Part shown: in pieces, positions 22,492 through 30,944 of the stretch | How positions within the stretch are numbered: the stretch's first letter is position 1 | Layout: the number at the start of each line of letters is the position of its first letter | Assembly (NCBI GenBank): GCA_013298525.1 | Contig: JAAFHW010000020.1 | Location: 1 to 38,008, forward strand | DNA length: 38,008 nt | DNA from: Flavobacteriia bacterium | GTDB taxonomy: Bacteria; Bacteroidota; Bacteroidia; Flavobacteriales; Flavobacteriaceae | Direction of reading: 5' to 3' | Translations under genes and position numbers: made by a program | The notes under the pieces: generated by a model | The model's database searches: none | What the model was told of the DNA's origin: nothing | Seen by the model: the letters and a program-made list of their open reading frames with translations, nothing else

Positions 22492-25038
22492 TTGAAAAAA
22501 CACGTTACAAAAATATCATTATTTATTTTAATCGGACTCATAATTGTCTCTTGTAATGTCACAAAAAAAGTGCCTGCTGGAAAACGACTTCTTGTTAAAA
22601 ACGAAATAACCGTTGATAATAAAGAGACCAAGCAAGAAGATGTATTTATTCAATTGTATCAAAAACCCAATAGTTCCATTCTTGGGTATCGTTTGCGTTT
22701 AAATTTATACAATCTGGCAAAGAAAAACGCCGACACTTCTTATGCAAAATGGTTGGCAAAAAAACCTAATCGTAGAAAAAATCTAGCCAAATTGCTTTCT
22801 GAAAAACAAGTTGATCGTCTTGGAAAATCATTTCTAGTTTCTGGGTTTAGTAATTTTTTAATGAAAACTGGTGAAGCTCCAGTGGTTTTTGATACAATTA
22901 GCACAAAAAAATCACTTAGAAGATTAGAATCTTTCTATTACAACAAAGGTTATTTTGATGTCAAAGCAAATTACACAAGAGACACGAGCGTTTCCAAAAA
23001 AATAGGAATTAAATATAATGTTGATTTAAAAAAACCTTACGTAATTGATTCTCTAAAAACTGTAATTGAAACTCCGGCGCTAGATTCGTTGTATCAAACA
23101 AGAAAAAGCAATTCGATTATTAAATCAAATGTACAATACAATACAGAAGATTTTAATAATGAAAGAAATAGAATCACAACCCATTTTAGAAATAACGGAG
23201 CTTTCCTTTTTCAACAAAATTACATTACTTATAAGCTAGATACCATTGATACTAACAAAAAAGTAAATGTAAAATTACTGATAAAAGATTATTCATATAG
23301 AGAAGATGATTCTTCTAAAACAGCTCCTTTTAAATTATATAAAATAAGTAAAGTTGCCATTTATACTGACCACACAACTAACAAGAACGATATAAAAATA
23401 AAAGATAGTCTAGAATATAAAGACTTTTTCTTGTATAGCGAAAACAAATTAAAATACCGTCCAAAAGCAATTACAGATGCCGTTTTTATTACTAAAGGAA
23501 GTCTGTATTCTGACAACTCTAATGTACTTACCACTCGTTATTTGAGTAATCTAAAAGTATTTAACTATCCAACAATTCAATATAAAGTTGACCCTAAAGA
23601 TGAAAATGCTTTGATTGCAAATATTTTCTTAACTCCAAGAAAGAAATATACTTTTGGTGCCTCGGTAGATTTTACACATTCTAATATTCAAGATTTTGGT
23701 ATTTCCGGAAACACTTCTATGGGAATTAGAAACGTATTCAACGGAGCTGAAACTTTTGAAATTGGATTTAGAGGAAACGTTGGTGCATCAAGAGATAATG
23801 CTAATCCAAACAATAATTTTTTTAATATATCTGAAATTGGTATTGATGCCAAGTTGAATTTTCCAAGAATTTTCTTCCCATTTAATACTGAAAAAATTAT
23901 TGCAAAAAGTATGATTCCATCCACTTCAATAAGTGTGGGTTTTGCAAAACAAAGAAATATCGGACTGGACAAACAAAACTTTACAAGTGCTTTTTCCTAC
24001 AATTGGACACCAACAAGAAATACAGCATTCCGATTTGATATTTTGAATATTCAATTTGTTAAAAATGTAAACATTGGAAATTATTTCAATATTTATCAAT
24101 CTTCCTATAATGTTTTGAATCTTCTAGCAAACAATTATTCGAGTAATCCAGCCTATTTCGATAATAATAAATTGATTATTGGAACAGGAACAGATGGTTT
24201 TGTAAACGATGCTTTATTTGGTACTTTGTCAAGTTCTATAAGCGCAAGCGATTTAAAAACCATTAGAAGTATCGAAGAAAGAAGAAAAAGATTAACTGAG
24301 AACAACTTGATTTTTGCGACGAATATAAGCTACTCTAAAACCACTAGCAAAGGTCTAAACGACAATAGTTTCTATTCGTATAAAACTAAAATTGAATCTG
24401 CAGGAAATCTACTTTCAATCTTGGCTAGAGCTTCCAAACAGCTTGAAAATCAATCTGGCGCTAATACTTTCTTTGAAGTAGAATATTCTCAATACATAAA
24501 AGGTGAATTTGAATTTATTAAACACTGGAATTTTGGCACAAAAAAAGTTATTGCAATGAGAAGTTTTGCTGGAATAGCTGTTCCTTACGGAAATTCGAAT
24601 AGTATTCCTTTCTCTCGAAGTTATTTTTCTGGTGGATCAAACGACAACCGTTCTTGGCAACCCTACAGTTTAGGTCCAGGAAGCAGTGGTGCTATCAATG
24701 ATTTCAATGAAGCCAACATGAAACTAGCTTTTAGTGCGGAACTTCGATATAACTTATTCGGAAAATTCAACAGTGCGATTTTTACTGATATCGGAAATAT
24801 TTGGAATGTTTTTGACAATGTTACCGACGAAGCAAATAAATTTAAAGGATTAGAATCCATGAAAGAACTTGCTGTAGGAACAGGAGTAGGTTTACGATAC
24901 GACCAAGGTCTTTTTGTAGTGCGATTTGACCTCGGATTTAAAACCTATAATCCTTCAAAAATTGAAAATGAAAGATGGTTTAGAGAATTGAATTTTTCTA
25001 AATCAGTATTAAATATTGGAATAAATTATCCTTTCTAA
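22492..25038 (+). CDS. tamL: TamL-type outer-membrane lipoprotein of the BamA/TamA (Omp85) family
   Basis: 848 residues. Translation appears to start at TTG (22492-22494): it gives a complete lipoprotein signal (MKKHVTKISLFILIGLIIVSC, lipobox IVSC with Cys21), and the next in-frame ATG would lose it. POTRA-like domains occupy about 30-420 (ESFYYNKGYFDVKANYTRDT; RYLSNLKVFNYPTIQYKVDP). The C-terminal 16-strand Omp85 barrel follows (about 430-848), with YFSGGSNDNRSWQPYSLGPG, the conserved loop-6-like region, and a terminal strand ending in aromatic YPF. A lipidated TamA-like protein is the Bacteroidota TamL, paired with TamB in outer-membrane biogenesis. TamB is not in the window. BamA itself is less likely because of the lipobox. 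Confidence 0.87.
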   Translation: MKKHVTKISLFILIGLIIVSCNVTKKVPAGKRLLVKNEITVDNKETKQEDVFIQLYQKPNSSILGYRLRLNLYNLAKKNADTSYAKWLAKKPNRRKNLAKLLSEKQVDRLGKSFLVSGFSNFLMKTGEAPVVFDTISTKKSLRRLESFYYNKGYFDVKANYTRDTSVSKKIGIKYNVDLKKPYVIDSLKTVIETPALDSLYQTRKSNSIIKSNVQYNTEDFNNERNRITTHFRNNGAFLFQQNYITYKLDTIDTNKKVNVKLLIKDYSYREDDSSKTAPFKLYKISKVAIYTDHTTNKNDIKIKDSLEYKDFFLYSENKLKYRPKAITDAVFITKGSLYSDNSNVLTTRYLSNLKVFNYPTIQYKVDPKDENALIANIFLTPRKKYTFGASVDFTHSNIQDFGISGNTSMGIRNVFNGAETFEIGFRGNVGASRDNANPNNNFFNISEIGIDAKLNFPRIFFPFNTEKIIAKSMIPSTSISVGFAKQRNIGLDKQNFTSAFSYNWTPTRNTAFRFDILNIQFVKNVNIGNYFNIYQSSYNVLNLLANNYSSNPAYFDNNKLIIGTGTDGFVNDALFGTLSSSISASDLKTIRSIEERRKRLTENNLIFATNISYSKTTSKGLNDNSFYSYKTKIESAGNLLSILARASKQLENQSGANTFFEVEYSQYIKGEFEFIKHWNFGTKKVIAMRSFAGIAVPYGNSNSIPFSRSYFSGGSNDNRSWQPYSLGPGSSGAINDFNEANMKLAFSAELRYNLFGKFNSAIFTDIGNIWNVFDNVTDEANKFKGLESMKELAVGTGVGLRYDQGLFVVRFDLGFKTYNPSKIENERWFRELNFSKSVLNIGINYPF

Positions 25039-25051
25039 TTTTAGAAATTAT

Positions 25052-25059
25052 TACTTTTG
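25052..25059 (+). promoter_or_regulatory. fbaA promoter -7 box
   Basis: TACTTTTG exact match, 29 bases before the ATG of fbaA and just after the tamL stop. Confidence 0.6.
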
Positions 25060-25088
25060 TAAACTTAACTAAAAAACATAACTACAAG

Positions 25089-26156
25089 ATGTCACACAAT
25101 ATCAAACCTGGAGTTGCCACTGGAGATGAAGTTCAAGCAATTTTTGCATATGCAAAAGAAAAAGGATTCGCGCTTCCTGCGGTTAACGTAACTGGTTCAA
25201 GTACCATCAATGGTGTTTTAGAAACAGCAGCCAAATTAAATGCACCTGTTATCATTCAGTTTTCTAATGGTGGAGCACAATTTAATGCTGGAAAAGGACT
25301 TTCAAATGCTGGCGAAAAATCGGCTATTGCTGGTGGAATCGCTGGAGCAAAACACGTTCATACTTTAGCAGAAGCTTATGGAGCAACTGTTATTCTTCAT
25401 ACAGACCATTGTGCAAAAAAATTATTACCTTGGATTGATGGTTTATTAGATGCTTCTGAAAAACATTTTGCTGAAACAGGAAAACCTTTGTATTCATCTC
25501 ACATGATTGACTTGTCTGAAGAACCAATTGAAGAAAACATCGAAATCTGCAAAACTTATTTAGCTCGTATGAGTAAAATGGGAATGACTTTAGAAATTGA
25601 ATTAGGAATTACTGGTGGTGAAGAAGACGGAGTTGATAATTCTGATGTTGATAGTTCTAAATTATACACACAACCTTCAGAAGTTGCTTATGCTTATGGA
25701 GAACTTTTAAAAGTTAGCCCAAGATTCACAATCGCAGCTTCTTTCGGAAATGTTCACGGTGTTTACAAACCAGGAAATGTAAAATTAACTCCAAAAATCT
25801 TGAAAAACTCTCAAGAATACGTTCAAAACAAATTCAATACTGGTGCTAATCCTGTTGATTTTGTATTCCACGGAGGTTCTGGTTCTACATTAGAAGAAAT
25901 TAGAGAAGCTATTTCTTATGGTGTAATCAAAATGAATATTGATACTGACTTACAATTTGCTTTCACAGAAGGAATTCGTGATTATATGGTAAACAATATT
26001 GAGTATTTAAAAACTCAAATCGGTAATCCAGAAGGTGCAGATTCACCAAATAAAAAACATTATGACCCAAGAAAATGGGTTCGTGAAGGAGAAGTTACTT
26101 TCAACAAAAGATTAGAGCAAGCATTTGCTGACCTAAATAACGTAAATACACTTTAG
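25089..26156 (+). CDS. fbaA: Class II fructose-bisphosphate aldolase
   Basis: 355-residue zinc enzyme of glycolysis and gluconeogenesis that splits fructose 1,6-bisphosphate. Evidence: ALPAVNVTGSSTINGVLETA, the zinc/catalytic block VILHTDHCAKKLLPW, SSHMIDLSEEP, LEIELGITGGEEDGVDN, ASFGNVHGVYKPGNV with a zinc-ligand His, DFVFHGGSGSTLEEI and INMN-type IKMNIDTDLQFAFTEGIRDY. This is the longer E. coli FbaA-like (class IIA) type. It has its own promoter box and is followed after 51 bases by accD, which may be read through. Confidence 0.95.
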   Translation: MSHNIKPGVATGDEVQAIFAYAKEKGFALPAVNVTGSSTINGVLETAAKLNAPVIIQFSNGGAQFNAGKGLSNAGEKSAIAGGIAGAKHVHTLAEAYGATVILHTDHCAKKLLPWIDGLLDASEKHFAETGKPLYSSHMIDLSEEPIEENIEICKTYLARMSKMGMTLEIELGITGGEEDGVDNSDVDSSKLYTQPSEVAYAYGELLKVSPRFTIAASFGNVHGVYKPGNVKLTPKILKNSQEYVQNKFNTGANPVDFVFHGGSGSTLEEIREAISYGVIKMNIDTDLQFAFTEGIRDYMVNNIEYLKTQIGNPEGADSPNKKHYDPRKWVREGEVTFNKRLEQAFADLNNVNTL

Positions 26157-26170
26157 TACTTTTAGAATTA

Positions 26171-26205
26171 ACTGACAACTGAACACTGATAACTGAATAC
26201 TGAAA
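26171..26205. repeat. Heptamer tandem repeat ACTGANN x5 directly before accD
   Basis: Exactly five 7-base units: ACTGACA, ACTGAAC, ACTGATA, ACTGAAT, ACTGAAA, ending two bases before the accD ATG. The first five bases are invariant and the last two vary. Confidence 0.9.
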
Positions 26206-26207
26206 TT

Positions 26208-27062
26208 ATGGCTTGGTTTAAAAGAAAAGAAAAAGGAATTACTACTGCAACTGAGGACAAAAAAGATGTTCCTAAAGGATTGTGGTACAAATCGCCAACA
26301 GGAAAAATTATTGATACTGACGAATTAGCTAGAAATCTTTGGGTAAGTCCAGAAGACGATTTTCATGTTAGAATTGGAAGTAAAGAATATTTCGAAATTT
26401 TGTTCGATAACAACGAGTTCAAAGAATTGGATGCAAAAATGACATCTAAAGATCCTTTAAACTTTACGGATACTAAAAAATATTCTGAACGATTGAAAGA
26501 CGTTATGGACAAAACCAAATTGAAAGATGCGGTTAGAACAGGCGTTGGAAAATCTAAAGGAAATGATTTGGTAGTTTGTTGTATGGATTTCGCTTTTATT
26601 GGCGGTTCTATGGGAGCTGTTGTTGGAGAAAAAATTGCTCGTGGAATTGATTATTCTATAAAACACAACGTTCCGTTTTTAATGATATCTAAATCGGGTG
26701 GTGCTCGTATGATGGAAGCGGCTTTTTCATTAATGCAATTAGCTAAAACCTCAGCAAAATTAGCCCAATTAGCCGAAGCAAAAATTCCTTACATTTCATT
26801 GTGTACAGACCCAACAACTGGAGGAACTACAGCATCTTATGCTATGTTAGGTGATATTAATATCGCTGAACCAGGAGCTTTAATCGGATTTGCTGGCCCA
26901 AGAGTAGTTCGTGATACTACAGGTAAAGATTTACCAGAAGGTTTTCAAACATCAGAATTTTTGTTAGAACACGGTTTCTTAGATTTTATTACTCCAAGAA
27001 AAGAACTAAAAGACAAAATCAATTTATACATCGATTTAATTTTGAATCAAGAAATTAGATAG
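26208..27062 (+). CDS. accD: Acetyl-CoA carboxylase carboxyltransferase beta subunit, lacking zinc-finger cysteines
   Basis: 284 residues. Beta half of the carboxyltransferase that moves CO2 from biotin to acetyl-CoA to give malonyl-CoA for fatty-acid synthesis. Crotonase-fold blocks are intact: [71 protein letters not shown], and [13 protein letters not shown]. The N-terminal C4 zinc finger of typical AccD (CxxC...CxxC) is replaced: KSPTGK at 28-33 and VSPEDD at 46-51, so all four ligands are missing and the first cysteine is Cys124. The surrounding phrases ([29 protein letters not shown]) still align with the finger. AccA is elsewhere. A heptamer repeat fills the 5' spacer and a strong terminator follows. 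Confidence 0.94.
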   Translation: MAWFKRKEKGITTATEDKKDVPKGLWYKSPTGKIIDTDELARNLWVSPEDDFHVRIGSKEYFEILFDNNEFKELDAKMTSKDPLNFTDTKKYSERLKDVMDKTKLKDAVRTGVGKSKGNDLVVCCMDFAFIGGSMGAVVGEKIARGIDYSIKHNVPFLMISKSGGARMMEAAFSLMQLAKTSAKLAQLAEAKIPYISLCTDPTTGGTTASYAMLGDINIAEPGALIGFAGPRVVRDTTGKDLPEGFQTSEFLLEHGFLDFITPRKELKDKINLYIDLILNQEIR

Positions 27063-27084
27063 ATTTTAAAAGATATTTAAAACT

Positions 27085-27117
27085 AAAAAACACAAAGTAA
27101 TTGCTTTGTGTTTTTTT
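27085..27117 (+). terminator. Terminator of accD
   Basis: Perfect 13-base stem (27085-27097, ending CACAAAG; 27104-27116, starting CTTTGTG) with a six-base loop and T run to 27117. Confidence 0.9.
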
Positions 27118-27133
27118 GTATCTTTATTTTAAC

Positions 27134-27168
27134 CTTCGTACTTCTTACTTCTACCTTCGTACTTCCAA
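27134..27168. repeat. Heptamer tandem repeat CTTCNNN x5 between convergent genes
   Basis: Five 7-base units: CTTCGTA, CTTCTTA, CTTCTAC, CTTCGTA, CTTCCAA, ending at the stop codon of the minus-strand permease gene. Same length (35 bases, five units) as the repeat before accD. Confidence 0.85.
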
Positions 27169-27169
27169 A

Positions 27170-28417
27170 TTACATTCCACTTCGAATGGCTTCAACTGGA
27201 TCAAGTTTTGAAGCTGAGATTGCTGGTAAAATTCCTGCAATTAATCCTATTATTATCGCTAATCCTGAACCTAGCATAATATTGCTTAAACTCAACACAA
27301 ACTCAAAGTCAAGTAATTTTGTTAAGGTAATTGCAATAATCCAGACTAGAAAAATTCCTATCAATCCGCCTATTAAACACAAGATTACGGCTTCAAATAA
27401 AAACTGAAATAAGATGAATCTATTTTTAGCACCAAGAGATTTTTGAATTCCGATTAAGTTGGTTCGTTCTTTTACAGATACAAACATAATATTAGCAACA
27501 CCAAAACCTCCTACCAAAAGTGAAAATCCTGCAATAACCCATCCACCAAGATTCATAAAACCAATTACACCATCAATTAAATCTGTAAATCCTGAGAAAA
27601 CATTCACAAAAAAGTTATCAATTTCACCAGTTTTAACTCCACGAAACGTACGTAGTTTTTGCTTTAAATCGGCTTTGAAGGCTTCCATATCGATGCCTTT
27701 ATTGGGTTTGATAACAATTACAGGCGTCATCGAATCGTTATTATCGCCATACATTCTTCTAATGAAATTCACCGGAATAAATGCAGAAGTATCATCGTCT
27801 CCAAACATTCCTGCGCCTTGTTTTTTCAACACGCCAATCACATTGAAACGCTGTCCGTAAAGTCTGATTTCTTTTCCAATGGGATCGATATTTTCAAAAA
27901 GACTGTTGGCCAACTCGTGTCCGATAACAGTTACAGCAGCTCCAGAATTTGATTCCGATTCGTTGTAAAATCGTCCATCGGTAAATTCTAAACCTTGAAT
28001 ATCAATAAACTCATAAGAAACCGGAACCACATTTACATTACTTACCGATTTCTCTTCATATTTTACTATTTCTCCACTCAAGAAAATCTGAAAAGCTAAT
28101 TCTTGCGCATCTGGAAGCGATGTTTTAAGGTATTCATATTCGGTGTAAGTTACATCTGGAAATTGCTCTCGCTTCCATCTTGGCACTTCTGAAGGACCAA
28201 AACTACCTTTGAATAAATAAATCGTATTTTTATCTAAACTGCTTAACTCCTTTTTGATTTTTTGATCTAAAGAATCGACTGCCGCTAAAACCGCAATGAT
28301 AGAAAATATTCCAATCGTTACACCAAGTAGCGAAAGAAGTGTACGCAACTTATTGTTTCGCAAGGCATTCATTGCAAAACTGAAACTTTCACTCAATAAT
28401 CGAAGGTAAACAAGCAT
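27170..28417 (-). CDS. ABC transporter permease (FtsX/MacB family)
   Basis: 415 residues with the MacB-type topology: cytoplasmic start and helix 1 (NNKLRTLLSLLGVTIGIFSI, about 21-40), a periplasmic MacB_PCD domain (about 45-270, with PRWKREQFPDVTYTEYEYLK, VIGHELANSLFENIDPIGKE, and IGVLKKQGAGMFGDDD), then three helices of the FtsX domain (FSLLVGGFGVANIMFVSVKE with RTNLIGIQKSLGAKN; LIGGLIGIFLVWI; IIGLIAGILPAISASKLDPV). The partner ATPase and membrane-fusion protein are not adjacent. Typical substrates of such mechanotransmitting transporters are lipids, peptides or drugs; none can be assigned. A TAAATTTG box lies 20 bases upstream. Confidence 0.92.
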   Translation of the reverse strand: MLVYLRLLSESFSFAMNALRNNKLRTLLSLLGVTIGIFSIIAVLAAVDSLDQKIKKELSSLDKNTIYLFKGSFGPSEVPRWKREQFPDVTYTEYEYLKTSLPDAQELAFQIFLSGEIVKYEEKSVSNVNVVPVSYEFIDIQGLEFTDGRFYNESESNSGAAVTVIGHELANSLFENIDPIGKEIRLYGQRFNVIGVLKKQGAGMFGDDDTSAFIPVNFIRRMYGDNNDSMTPVIVIKPNKGIDMEAFKADLKQKLRTFRGVKTGEIDNFFVNVFSGFTDLIDGVIGFMNLGGWVIAGFSLLVGGFGVANIMFVSVKERTNLIGIQKSLGAKNRFILFQFLFEAVILCLIGGLIGIFLVWIIAITLTKLLDFEFVLSLSNIMLGSGLAIIIGLIAGILPAISASKLDPVEAIRSGM

Positions 28418-28437
28418 ATCGGTTTTATTTTCTAGGT

Positions 28438-28445
28438 CAAATTTA
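28438..28445 (-). promoter_or_regulatory. ABC permease promoter -7 box
   Basis: TAAATTTG on the minus strand, exact TAnnTTTG match, 20 bases before the ATG at 28417. Confidence 0.5.
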
Positions 28446-28567
28446 AGATATTAGTAAATAGAATGATGGAATTGTTACAGAAATTCAAAAAACTATTTTA
28501 CTTGACTATGACTTTGAATTAATTATTTTTCAAAATAAATAGATTAAGAAAAATAAAGGCTAAAGAA

Positions 28568-29173
28568 TTATGAAATCCAAGTACCCACATTTTTCTTAAT
28601 AACCCATAAACCATTTACTTTTTCTAAATAAACTAGATTTCCAAAACCCAAAAGCGGAGCACCAAAATATCCAGTTTCTACTAATGCTTTTGTTTTATCA
28701 GAATTATATGCAACTGCAGAAAAACTACTATATCCATTTGTGTTTGGATGAGTATTATAAAATTGAATCCAATCATTATTAGAATCTCCATCAAAACCAA
28801 AAATATAATTCAGTTCAGGCTCAGAAATTAACTCTACATTTGTTGGAGACACATCAAATGAATTATCAAAAAACAAAGGAATTTGGTTGTTGTAAAATAA
28901 AGTTGTAACCATCTGTGGCTCAAATCCTGGATTTCCTGCACTTAATTCATCAATAAAATCATTACTAGAATTTGAAAATATTGCTTTTTGTTTAATTATA
29001 ATGGTGCTAAAATTATAAGATTTGATAATTACTGAATACACATCATAATCTTCAGCATCAATATTACTTGGTTGTTCTAAAGGAAATCGTTCCGTTGCAT
29101 CGTCATTACTACAAGAAGTCAAAAGACCAAAAAAGAATATAAAAACGAATGATTTTAAAGCTGCAGTTCTCAT
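28568..29173 (-). CDS. Hypothetical lipoprotein
   Basis: 201 residues with a lipoprotein signal: hydrophobic FVFIFFFGLLTSC with lipobox LTSC (Cys21) followed by SNDD, a sequence in which acidic residues after the Cys fit surface or outer-membrane sorting. The mature part starts with YDVYSVIIKSYNFSTIIIKQ and ends with YNSDKTKALVETGYFG and LVYLEKVNGLWVIKKNVGTW, which reads like a small beta-rich fold of the kind that describes a measured response (reminiscent of NTF2/SnoaL-like ends, uncertain). I do not recognise the family. It is monocistronic, with a near-consensus box TACTTTTA at 29197-29204 on the minus strand. Confidence 0.75.
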   Translation of the reverse strand: MRTAALKSFVFIFFFGLLTSCSNDDATERFPLEQPSNIDAEDYDVYSVIIKSYNFSTIIIKQKAIFSNSSNDFIDELSAGNPGFEPQMVTTLFYNNQIPLFFDNSFDVSPTNVELISEPELNYIFGFDGDSNNDWIQFYNTHPNTNGYSSFSAVAYNSDKTKALVETGYFGAPLLGFGNLVYLEKVNGLWVIKKNVGTWIS

Positions 29174-29303
29174 TTTTAAGAATTTAAAATACTTATTAAA
29201 AGTAATAAAATAAAATGAATAATAATGATTTAAAAAAAACTTTGAAAAACAATTATTTTATAAACCTAAAAAACTTCCAATTTTGCTAAAATATTTTTTT
29301 TAG

Positions 29304-29324
29304 AATCTGAAATGAATTCAGATT
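29304..29324. promoter_or_regulatory. Candidate operator in the purH promoter
   Basis: Perfect 8-base arms AATCTGAA (29304-29311) and TTCAGATT (29317-29324) around five bases. It ends seven bases before the -7 box of purH, covering the -33 region, so a bound protein would block transcription. Confidence 0.5.
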
Positions 29325-29331
29325 AAAAAAC

Positions 29332-29339
29332 TACTTTTG
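29332..29339 (+). promoter_or_regulatory. purH promoter -7 box
   Basis: TACTTTTG exact TAnnTTTG match, 21 bases before the ATG. Confidence 0.62.
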
Positions 29340-29360
29340 CGTGCTTAACAACACAACACA

Positions 29361-30887
29361 ATGAGCACTACAAAAACAATTCAATCCGCTCTTATTTCGG
29401 TATTTGATAAAACCGGATTAGAGCCTATTGTGAGACAACTTCACAAACAAAACGCAACCATTTATTCTACTGGAGGAACCGAAGAATTCATTAAAAATCT
29501 TGGTATTCCTATAGTTTCTGTAGAAGATATTACTGCTTTTCCAGAGATTCTTGGTGGCAGAGTAAAAACATTGCATCCTAAAATTTTTGGTGGTATTTTA
29601 AACCGTCAAGACAATTCAACCGATGTGGAGCAAATGAAGCAGTTTGAGATTCCGCAAATCGACTTGGTTATTGTTGATTTATATCCGTTTGAAAAAACAG
29701 TAGCTTCTGGTGCAAATGAAACCGATGTTATCGAAAAAATTGACATTGGAGGAATATCCTTAATTCGTGCTGCTGCAAAAAACTTTAAAGATACCGTAAT
29801 TGTTCCATCAGTTGCAGAATATGAATTGTTCCTAGGAATGATTACTGAAGGAAACGGAGCAACAACTTTAGAACAAAGAAAATATTTGGCTACAAGAGCA
29901 TTTCACGTTTCATCCAATTACGATACCGCTATTTTCAATTATTTTAATACCGAAGATACTTATTACAAAGAGAGTATTGCTAATGGACAAGTGTTGCGTT
30001 ATGGAGAAAATCCACATCAAAAAGGATTCTTCTTCGGCGATTTTGATGCAATGTTCACCAAATTGCACGGAAAAGAATTATCATACAACAACTTGCTAGA
30101 TGTTGACGCTGCTGTAAATTTGATTGAAGAATTTAAAAACAACGAACCAACTTTTGCCATTCTAAAACACAATAACGCTTGCGGATTGGCAACTAGACCA
30201 ACAATGAAAGAGGCTTACCTTGCTGCTTTGGCTTGTGATCCAACCTCTGCTTTTGGAGGCGTTTTGATGGCAAATGGTCACATTGATACTGCCACTGCTA
30301 CCGAAATCAATTCTTTATTTTGTGAAGTAGTAATTGCACCAAGTTATGATGACGAAGCGTTAAATATTCTACAAGAAAAAAAGAACCGAATTGTATTGAC
30401 AATAAATGATGTACCTTTACCTCAACGCCAAGTAAGAACTTGTTTAAACGGATTGTTGGTACAAGATAAAAACAACATCACAGATACTAAACAAGACTTA
30501 AAAAACGTTACTATAACAATACCTACAGAGCAAGAAGTAGAAGATTTATTATTTGCTTCTAAAGTCTGTAAAAACACCAAGTCAAATACTATAGTTTTTG
30601 CCAAAAACAATACTTTAATTGCTTCTGGAACGGGACAAACCTCTCGTGTAGATGCTTTAAAACAAGCCATTGAAAAAGCAAACACTTTCGGATTTGATTT
30701 ACATGGAGCTGTGATGGCAAGCGATGCTTTCTTCCCTTTTCCTGATTGTGTAGAGATTGCAAATCATGCTGGAATTACGGCTGTTATTCAACCAGGAGGT
30801 TCTATAAAAGACGAATTGAGCATCAATTATTGTAACGAAAATAAAGTTGCAATGGTATTTACAGGAACACGTCATTTTAAACATTAA
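29361..30887 (+). CDS. purH: Bifunctional AICAR transformylase / IMP cyclohydrolase
   Basis: 508 residues catalysing the last two steps of de novo IMP synthesis: formylation of AICAR with 10-formyl-tetrahydrofolate and ring closure. The N-terminal MGS-like cyclohydrolase domain has SALISVFDKTGLEPIVRQL, YSTGGTEEFI, EILGGRVKTLHPKIFGGIL and DLYPFEKTV (1 to about 190); the transformylase domain has RYGENPHQKGFFFG, LSYNNLLDVDAAVNLIEEF, the catalytic Lys-His of AILKHNNACGLA, and IATGQTSR-like ASGTGQTSRVDAL, SDAFFPFPD and HAGITAVIQPGGSIKDE at the end. Complete and typical. The mreB promoter begins seven bases after its stop, so the purH-mreB order is adjacency with separate initiation. Confidence 0.96.
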   Translation: MSTTKTIQSALISVFDKTGLEPIVRQLHKQNATIYSTGGTEEFIKNLGIPIVSVEDITAFPEILGGRVKTLHPKIFGGILNRQDNSTDVEQMKQFEIPQIDLVIVDLYPFEKTVASGANETDVIEKIDIGGISLIRAAAKNFKDTVIVPSVAEYELFLGMITEGNGATTLEQRKYLATRAFHVSSNYDTAIFNYFNTEDTYYKESIANGQVLRYGENPHQKGFFFGDFDAMFTKLHGKELSYNNLLDVDAAVNLIEEFKNNEPTFAILKHNNACGLATRPTMKEAYLAALACDPTSAFGGVLMANGHIDTATATEINSLFCEVVIAPSYDDEALNILQEKKNRIVLTINDVPLPQRQVRTCLNGLLVQDKNNITDTKQDLKNVTITIPTEQEVEDLLFASKVCKNTKSNTIVFAKNNTLIASGTGQTSRVDALKQAIEKANTFGFDLHGAVMASDAFFPFPDCVEIANHAGITAVIQPGGSIKDELSINYCNENKVAMVFTGTRHFKH

Positions 30888-30893
30888 TTTTAT

Positions 30894-30901
30894 TATTTTT
30901 G
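30894..30901 (+). promoter_or_regulatory. mreB operon promoter -7 box
   Basis: TATTTTTG exact TAnnTTTG match. Transcription would start near 30907 with a leader of about 38 bases to the ATG at 30945. Confidence 0.55.
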
Positions 30902-30944
30902 TAGGCTGATAAAAATTTAACAAACTAAACACCCTTTTTTGAAT

